A DNA stretch of 64,000 bases from Coenobita brevimanus (Eukaryota; Arthropoda; Malacostraca; Decapoda; Coenobitidae): assembly GCA_032717465.1 (NCBI GenBank), contig CM064712.1:23452410-23516409 (forward strand), in the 5' to 3' direction. Both the position numbers and the translations under genes were made by a program. Below are positions 56,742 to 64,000 of the stretch, in pieces. The stretch's first letter is position 1. Each line of letters opens with the position of its first letter. The notes beneath the pieces are model-generated. The model was not told where the DNA came from, made no database searches, and saw only the letters and a list, made by a program, of their open reading frames with translations.

Positions 56742-57180
56742 CAGTGGTTCCCAAACTGGGGGCCATATATCAGAATGTAGGGGGCCATAACCTGAACCGA
56801 AGAAGTTTAACGAGTAGGTAGTCAGTGGAGAGAACTTACACTGAGTGGAATGGGGATTCAAACGAAGGAAAAATGAACCTGGCATGAATGTTCAGAAGCA
56901 AATGGTCTGGGAGGAGGTGGGTGTGTGGCAATTGAAGGCCATGGTTGTGGCAGATAATTATGACTCACTATGACAGCATATCATTTCAGAATTATAAAGT
57001 TATCAGATTTGTAAGATTCAAAGATCAGATCAAATTACCTGGGATTAATACACTTTTTCAATCCAGTGAATTTTTTTTAATTGCTGAATCAGCTTTTCGC
57101 AATAATGCAATTTTTAATTACTCTAAGTATGGATTTTTTAAATGTGCATTTTATTATTCCTTTAGTACCATTTCAATAAT

Positions 57181-57255
<75 letters not shown>

Positions 57256-57503
57256 ATATATATAAAGATTCAGCTAAGACAAAATACACATTTCTTTATT
57301 AATACTTAACAAAAGAGAAAATAACAAATGGAATCAATAAAATTACAGGATTTGCTAGAGTGATTTTTATATGGACATGATGAGTGTAGGACTGTAGTGT
57401 AGACAGTCACTGAAGTCATGGGTTATGGTTGGGGAAGGGGGGCCATGGACAAGGATCATGTATGAAAAGTGGGTAACGACCAGAAAAAGTTTGGAAACCA
57501 CTG
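56742..57503. mobile_element. non-autonomous hAT element
   Basis: 762 bp. The left terminus CAGTGGTTCCCAAACT faces the right terminus, whose reverse complement is CAGTGGTTTCCAAACT. This is the classical hAT terminal form, and the 8-bp duplication GCTTAATA is perfect. No transposase frame is present. It contains a long (TA)n at about 57182-57264. Confidence 0.9.
57182..57264. repeat. (TA)n microsatellite inside the hAT element
   Basis: About 80 bases of TA with one TTTA interruption near 57240. Confidence 0.95.
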
Positions 57504-57511
57504 GCTTAATA
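57504..57511. repeat. right 8-bp target-site duplication GCTTAATA
   Basis: Identical to 56734-56741. Confidence 0.9.
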
Positions 57512-58249
57512 TGATAAGTAAGTTTTTCGTTCTGGGTGGGGGTGGGAAGGGTCATTTGGTTAAGGTGAGGGAGCGTACACTGACACCACCACAGCATACC
57601 CTTGACAAACGGTGTCCACGCTTATGACCACGGACGGCATTAGCCACCCCAAATAGCCAGCATAAAGGGATCATTGCGTCACGGTTACGCAAATTTACGC
57701 TGTCAATAAAGGAGAGGCCTACGCAGACATAATTTATAATAGTTATGCGTCCTTACGCGTATCTTGAGGTGTTTACGGAAGTTGGTGGGCATGAAGGATC
57801 TGAATTGTGTGAGCGACAGGCAGAGCTTCCTTGTGCACACATTCGGTGGTCGGTAGTCTCAGTCCGGTGATTTGGAAAAAAAAAAAAAAAAAAATCATGA
57901 GGGCTTTAGATAAAAATCATTATCATCATCATCACCATCATCAGTTTCCGAGGATAACAGAAAGTGGAAGGATCAAAAGCTCTTCAACACCTTTTGAGAC
58001 CTGAATCAGAGGTTCCGGATACAGCCTCTCCCCTTTTCTGTATCAGAGGAGCTATTCATCTGTTTGTATTACAGGTGTTGGATGATGAAGTCGTGCCATC
58101 CCTCTGTCATTACTAGAATGGGAAGGGGAGACCAGTCCTTCTTTGTCCGAATTGGTATACGTAGGAAGTACCTGGGTAGTTTTCCTTATCTCTAAACTCT
58201 TGTTATAAAAGACGGGGACGAGATTGAAGTGTACGTGCATATAATGACA
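57512..58249. other. unique sequence, no gene seen
   Basis: Short A-run at about 57877-57893 and an (ATC)n patch near 57915-57940. Nothing recognised. Confidence 0.45.
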
Positions 58250-58515
58250 CGCCACTCCCATCCCTCTTACCACACTCCCTTCCCTCTCACTATACTCCCA
58301 TCCCTCTCACCACATTCCCATTTCTCTCATCACACTCACCTCTTTCACCACACTCCCATCCCTGTCACCACACCCCTCCCTCACACCATACTCCTATCCC
58401 TCTCACCACACTCCTATCCCTCCCACCACACTCCCATCCCTCTCACCACACTCCCTTTCCTCTCACCACACTCCCATTCCTCTCACTACACTCCCCTCTC
58501 TCTCATCACTCGCAG
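58250..58515. repeat. 20-bp minisatellite (TCTCACCACACTCCCATCCC)
   Basis: About 13 units with point changes. Same unit family as 56010-56510. Confidence 0.85.
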
Positions 58516-58689
58516 ACTTCCTCCACCAAACATTTTACGCAACCAAAAAGCCAGAGTGTTTCCCTGGCAGAGTTAGGTCATACAACAGGCTTAACAACAC
58601 CAACACTGATATCTGGCCGACTAGTTATAAAGCTGAGTGGAATTAGCGGGTGAAGAAGCGTTGCCTGGGTACGTGTTTGGCCATAATTA

Positions 58690-59755
58690 ACAACTATCAC
58701 CACCAGTATCACCACACTATCACCACCAGTATCACCACACTGTCACCACCAGTATCACCACACTATCACCACCAGTATCACCACACTGTCACCACCAGTA
58801 TCACCACACTGTCACCACCAGTATCACCACACTATCACCACCAGTATCACCACACTGTCACCACCAGTATCACCACACTGTCACCACCAGTATCACCACA
58901 CTGTCACCACCAGTATCACCACACTACCACCACCAGTATCACCACACTATCACCACCAGTATCACCACACTGTCACCACCAGTATCACCACACTATCACC
59001 ACCAGTATCACCACACTGTCACCACCAGTATCACCACACTATCACCACCAGTATCACCACACTCACCACCAGTATCACCACACTATCACCACCAGTATCA
59101 CCACACTATCATCACCAGTATCACCACACTATCACCACCAGTATCACCACACTGTCACCACCAGTATCACCACACTATCACCACCAGTATCACCACACTC
59201 ACCACCAGTATCACCACACTATCACCACCAGTATCACCACACTGTCACCACCAGTATCACCACACTATCACCACCAGTATCACCACACTATCACCACCTG
59301 TATCACCACACTATCACCACCTGTATCACCACACTGTCACCACCAGTATCACCACACTATCACCACCAGTATCACCACACTATCACCACCAGTACCACCA
59401 CACTGTCACCACCAGTATCACCACACTATCACCACCAGTATCACCACACTATCACCACCAGTATCACCACACTATCACCACACTATCACCACCAGTATCA
59501 CCACACTGTCACCACCAGTATCACCACACTATCACCACCAGTATCACCACACTATCACCACCAGTATCACCACACTGTCACCACCAGTATCACCACACTA
59601 TCACCACCAGTATCACCACACTATCACCACCAGTATCACCACACTGTCACCACCAGTATCACCACACTATCACCACCAGTATCACCACACTATCACCACC
59701 AGTATCACCACACTATCACCACCAGTATCACCACACTATCACCACCAGTATCATG
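58690..59755. repeat. 23-bp minisatellite, about 46 units
   Basis: Unit TATCACCACCAG followed by TATCACCACAC. The first position group alternates between TATCACC and TGTCACC, and rarer units carry ACCACC, ATCATC or CCTGTATC changes. Two units near 59061 and 59199 lack three bases. Because 3 x 23 = 69 and the unit lacks stops in all three frames, a 379-codon frame stays open across it; this is a by-product of the repeat. Confidence 0.95.
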
Positions 59756-59959
59756 GCGTTACTCCTTCAATGATGACTTGACACGCTGAGGCTGGATGAA
59801 AGTAGGCTGATAAAATTAACTTGAAGAATAATAGATGGCAGTGAGTGAACGGAGAGAAGTGCAAGAGAAAATGCGTAAAATAATTTGGGAAGGGAATGGA
59901 CACTCAGACTGATTTAAAAATTATGGAAGGAAAATAAAGGGAAGAGAACGGGTAAAATG

Positions 59960-59964
<5 letters not shown>

Positions 59965-60009
<45 letters not shown>
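59965..60009. repeat. (GA)n microsatellite
   Basis: About 45 bases of GA repeat. A (TG)n run follows at about 60113-60151. Confidence 0.95.
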
Positions 60010-60012
<3 letters not shown>

Positions 60013-60118
60013 AGAAAATGATGGAGGAAAGAGAATGGATAAAACTGTGGATGCCAAAGATGAAAGATTGATGAAGAAAATGAATGAAAGAGAGAGAGAA
60101 AGAGGGTGCTTTGTGTGT

Positions 60119-60158
<40 letters not shown>

Positions 60159-60189
60159 GTTTGTCCCGTAAAGGCCCCTCTATGAACCA

Positions 60190-60592
60190 GAAACACGTCA
60201 CATTAACACCTACACTTCCTTACATCTCTTCCTCTTCCCTCACTTCCCTTCCCCATCTTGCCCTTCTTTTCCTCACTGCTTCCAGTCCTCTCCCCTTTTC
60301 TCTCCCTTTCGGCCATTTCCGTGTCTTATATCGTTTCCTCTCCTCCCTTTCTTCTTATTTTCCTCAACCTCTCTTCCATTTCCCTCATTCTTTTCTTTCT
60401 CACATCTTTCCTTTACTTCATTTTTGCTTTTCCTTCCCACTCTTCCCTTCTTTCCCTATTTTCTAGTTCTTCTTCCCCTCTTCTTTCATTTTCTTACTCC
60501 TCTAGCATCATCCCTAACGCCTTCTCTCCCTTTCTGTATCAGCCTCCTTCTCCTATCAGCCTCCTTTCTCATCCCTCTATTTAATTCTCTTC

Positions 60593-60655
<63 letters not shown>

Positions 60656-61140
60656 AGTTCATCTTTCTCTTCTCTCCCGTATCTCTCATCAAGAATTGTC
60701 TCTAACCTTTCTTTCCCTTTCGTTTTCCTCCAACCTTTTCAGTTCTCTCTCTCTTTTCCTCTTCTTTTTTTTCCATGTCTTCTCTCTCTCATACTGACTC
60801 TTCTTCAAGATTATTTTTCCCCATTTTTCCTCTCCATTTTCCCATTACACTCCCCCGCATGTCCTTCTTTCCGAGAGCAGAGAGAAGAGACAGTCCTCCA
60901 CTTTTAATTTCATCTTTGCTTTTCTTCCTCACCATCTTAAATGTTTTCCAACCCTTTTGCTCTGTGTCCATCCTTTACATGAACTCTTTTCCCCTCATGG
61001 CTTTTCCATTTCCTGCTGTCATTCCTTATCTCCTCCTTCCCGTTGCTCTCGCATCTCTCCAACTCATCCCTCCCTCTCTTTCCTTTCCTTCTTCCCTCCC
61101 TTAAGTCACTCATTTCTACCCCCCTTCAAACTAGCCTATT
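60190..61140. other. long polypyrimidine-rich stretch
   Basis: About 950 bases in which the plus strand is overwhelmingly C and T, with a perfect (TC)n at about 60598-60650. The several 90-110-codon Leu/Ser/Phe-rich frames are low complexity. Confidence 0.75.
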
Positions 61141-61208
61141 TTATCTACTTGGCAATTATTCTCAACACCATGTGAAATTAGTGGTGTCCCTAGCTGTCAC
61201 CTAACACA

Positions 61209-61212
61209 CCCA

Positions 61213-61271
<59 letters not shown>
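61209..61271. repeat. (CA)n microsatellite
   Basis: About 63 bases with CCCACACC variants at its left edge. Confidence 0.95.
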
Positions 61272-61273
<2 letters not shown>

Positions 61274-61461
61274 TGAAAAACAAAAAAATTCTGGTCACGA
61301 ACGAAGTATGTAAGGAAAAGTGTGAGGCGTGACAGTGCTGTAACGTTACCCTGGCCTCGTGCATCAGTACCCCCCTCACCCTCTCCCCACACACTGCAGT
61401 GCGTGTCAAGGGCAACACCCCCCCCATTAGCCTCCAACACCTACCCTCCATTACCCGTAAC

Positions 61462-61472
61462 GTGTGTGTGTG

Positions 61473-61504
<32 letters not shown>
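61462..61504. repeat. (TG)n microsatellite
   Basis: TG run with one CG interruption. Confidence 0.95.
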
Positions 61505-61506
<2 letters not shown>

Positions 61507-62770
61507 GATGAGAGACAAAGAAATGTCCGGATGGTCGGGCCAGAGGCATGCTATGGACAGAGGGAGGGGGAGGGGTGGGAGAGGGGAAGGGAGGTTGACG
61601 GGGAAGATAGATGAGGTGGATGGGAAGTAAGGATAAGCGATTATCATTACGATTATTCTGTACTGCCTGGTAATTCTCCTTCCTCATGGCTTCACCTGGA
61701 GAGATTGGCCAGTGAGACACCTTTTGCATAATGTCCTGTCCTGAAACTAACAGAGTGGCTGGTGTCCTGCTTGGTACTGAGCAGCTGGGAAGAACTAAAA
61801 ACCATCTTGTTATTTGCCTTAATTTGTAATTACTTGTTCTCTATCATTTTCTTCTCCTTCATTCCTTTCTTATTACTATTTCTTTCCCTCAATGATGTGA
61901 TATAATTCAACGGTTTTGCCGTATTATCTGTATATCATTTGAGTTAACACCCCGTTCTTCTCTTGTTCATTTTGTCTTTTTTCAGATTTTGTGTAAAATA
62001 TCTTTTGTTTTTGCTATTTCATTTTCTTCCGGCCTTGGTGTGTTGCAGTTTTTAGTTTTTTTTTTTTTTAATTAGTAAATTAGTCTGTTAATGTCATTTT
62101 GATTTTTAGGGTGGAGTGGCAAAAAAAAAAAAAAAAAAAATGTATTCTGTTTCGGCTCCATTTGATTGAATTCTGTTTTTGTTTTGTATATTAATGGCAG
62201 GATTTTTGCTTTACATTTTTGGGATATATGAAACTGGTGTGTTTTCATACTTACTAACCATTTCAGTCCCATCACATGCTTTCTATTTTTTCTATCTTTT
62301 TCATAACGATTTCATTCGGCAGAGGTGAGTCTTTTCGATTTGCAGCTGTGGCCATCATTAACTGCTTCACTACACTAGATCTACGCTGAGTTGATGAAAA
62401 TTGGCAAGAGGTAACATAAGAAAAAAAAGATAATGAAAAAAATGCGTCAATATAGTGAAATGGTTATGTTCTGTGGCAGATTGAAATTTTGTATTGTCAC
62501 TCCCTGTCCTTCCGCTATCACGAGGCAGAGTCTGCTTAACTTATCTGTGGCTAACACGGGACCTGGAGCCATATAAGGAAAAGAGAAAAGGGAAGATATG
62601 GATGACATACAGGAACACTGTTTCTCCGTCGCCGTATTGCTTCCAAACACGAATACTCTCAAAGGCAATACTGAGCCGAGATAACCGCTGCGCCGATCAC
62701 GTTTGTAAACAAAGATCTGAGATACTGGAGGGGCAGACTGCAATCCGGGAAGATGATAACACCGTAGTGG
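61505..62770. other. AT-rich unique sequence, no gene seen
   Basis: Includes T-runs near 62056 and an A-run at about 62120-62140. No recognised feature. Confidence 0.45.
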
Positions 62771-62888
62771 CCTGGAACACGAGAGCTGGAAGACAGGGAC
62801 TGGAACACGAGAGCTGGAAGACAGGGACTGGAACACGAGAGCTGGAAGACAGGGACTGGAACATGAGAGCTGGAAGACGTGGCTTGGA
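62771..62888. repeat. 28-bp tandem repeat, four units
   Basis: Unit CTGGAACACGAGAGCTGG then AAGACAGGGA. The first three units are identical or nearly so and the fourth has a few changes, which suggests recent expansion. Confidence 0.9.
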
Positions 62889-63127
62889 AGAGGGACCATG
62901 GAAACAAAAGGAGGCGTGTGGGAGGAGCAGGCTAGTGTGAAGGAAAAAGTGGCATAAAAGAGCACTAGACAAAACAAGCAATAGCTCCTGGAGGACACAA
63001 GGAGAGATTAATGACATACACTCCTTACTTAGTGCAGTATCTCTATTGTTTATGAGTTCTTGATAAGCGTGGCAGCGACGTAATTTGTTAAGTATGAAAC
63101 ACGACGACCACATACCCCGAGACGTAC

Positions 63128-63129
<2 letters not shown>

Positions 63130-63174
<45 letters not shown>

Positions 63175-63220
63175 GGTCGTGAAATAGTCCAGGAACAGAG
63201 AGAGAGAGAGAGAGAGAGAG
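63130..63220. repeat. (TG)n and nearby (GA)n microsatellites
   Basis: TG run at about 63130-63173 and GA run at about 63198-63221. Confidence 0.9.
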
Positions 63221-63679
63221 ATATCGTGAACCTGCATAGGTGATGGCTACCTGTCATCTCGCAGGCAGACTTGGTAATCCCTTCCTCACGCTTGCTGGCT
63301 GGTGTAGTGTCAGTACCCCCTCCTGCCTTGCCCTAAAAAATTTGCCCCCTCCTGTGGCAATATTTATTCACGTGGCCAGCGCGGGTGAGGTGGGTCAAGA
63401 GGGCACGAGCCACCAGAAGACTGTATGTATATTTGTGAAGATCCAGATAAATTTTAAAAATGCAGTTGCAAATAAAGAATGAACTGCCGGATCTTCATAA
63501 CAACAAACTTTCCGTGAAGTTTTTGGTACTGGACACTTGATTTCCTATTTGTAACTATAATATCAGTAGTAGTCTTAATCCAGTGACGATTTTTAATGCC
63601 TTCATTAATAAAGACTACAAAAATTTTCTGTATTCCCACAAATTTATTGTCTTAGCCGATAAATAATGAAGGGACTCCT
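63221..63679. other. unique sequence, no gene seen
   Basis: No recognised feature; short frames only. Confidence 0.4.
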
Positions 63680-63865
63680 CTATGAAATTATTTTGTGGAG
63701 GGTATTCTCAACGAAATACCTTTATGCAGGGTATTCTCTATGAAATTCTTCCATGGAGGGTATTCTCAACGAAATACCTTTATGCAGGGTATTCTCTATC
63801 AAATTCTTCAATGGAGGATATTCTCTACGAAGTTCCTTTATGGAGGGTATTCTCTACGAGAATCT
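63680..63865. repeat. 33-bp tandem repeat with 66-bp dimer structure
   Basis: Units start GGAGGGTATTCTC or CAGGGTATTCTC and end in ATACCTTTATG or AAATTCTTCCATG, alternating so that 66-bp dimers repeat. The last two units break the alternation. It stays open as Tyr/Phe-rich frames which I do not take as genes. Confidence 0.85.
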
Positions 63866-64000
63866 TTAAATCCTGTCTTTCTCTGCATTTATATGTTCTT
63901 CCATTTGTTTATTTATTCATTAATTTTTTACATGAGCCGACCTTTTAGGCTACTGAGTCCGGCCTGTCCAACCCAGTACATATAACAGTACCTTTATATA

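Noticed and set aside
58690..59755. CRISPR array
   Set aside because: Short direct repeats are contiguous with no unique spacers, and the context is eukaryotic. It is a minisatellite.
58650..59789. 379-codon open frame on the plus strand
   Set aside because: It is a direct translation of the 23-bp minisatellite; all three frames are stop-free by the repeat's composition and there is no other protein signal.

Overview
This is a non-coding, repeat-dominated window of a eukaryotic nuclear genome, most likely an arthropod and plausibly a decapod crustacean. The reasons are the very high density of AC/AG/TC microsatellites, degenerate TTAGG-type tracts (TTAGG is the arthropod telomere unit), several distinct non-LTR retrotransposon types, PIF/Harbinger and hAT elements and tRNA-derived SINEs. 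I found no convincing host protein gene. Almost every open frame outside the retroelements is a translation of a microsatellite or minisatellite. A 100-N run at 8901-9000 marks an assembly gap.

Layout. 1-8900: degenerate CCCTA and TTAGG tracts, a fragment of a non-LTR element sitting between two (AC)n runs (1025-1851), several minisatellites, and two copies of a small inverted-repeat element. 9001-27675: the main object, three copies (A, B, C) of one I-superfamily-like non-LTR retrotransposon arranged head to tail on the minus strand. The poly(A) tail of one copy directly abuts the first base of the next. Each unit has a 5' leader, ORF1 (three CCHC knuckles), ORF2 (endonuclease, reverse transcriptase, RNase H, terminal CCHC), a 3' region with two ~182-bp direct repeats, and a terminal hairpin with a UUCG loop before poly(A). 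The hairpin shows compensatory base changes between copies. All three ORF2 copies are broken as assembled; many of the breaks are single-base homopolymer changes.

27676-34440: AT-rich and low-complexity DNA, a second fragment of the (AC)n-associated element (29212-29656), and minisatellites. 34553-36098: a 5'-truncated RTE-type retrotransposon between 109-bp target-site duplications; a shorter sibling lies at 48792-49031, and both end in GATA repeats. 39590-41800: a ~65-bp minisatellite split by two PIF/Harbinger deletion derivatives, with 3-bp TAA and TTA duplications. Each keeps the N-terminus of the transposase on one strand and the first exon of the MADF/Myb-like partner on the other. 50400-50866: three tRNA-derived SINE copies. 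56742-57503: a hAT-type element with a perfect 8-bp duplication. 58690-59755: a 23-bp minisatellite of about 46 units. The rest is pyrimidine-rich or unique sequence in which I see no gene.

The most interesting system is the tandem retrotransposon array. It has precise tail-to-head junctions, a covarying 3' hairpin, an ORF2 with no AUG before its catalytic residues, and ORF1 sequences much more diverged than the rest. It resembles in layout the head-to-tail arrays of Drosophila telomeric retrotransposons. That functional parallel is inference only.
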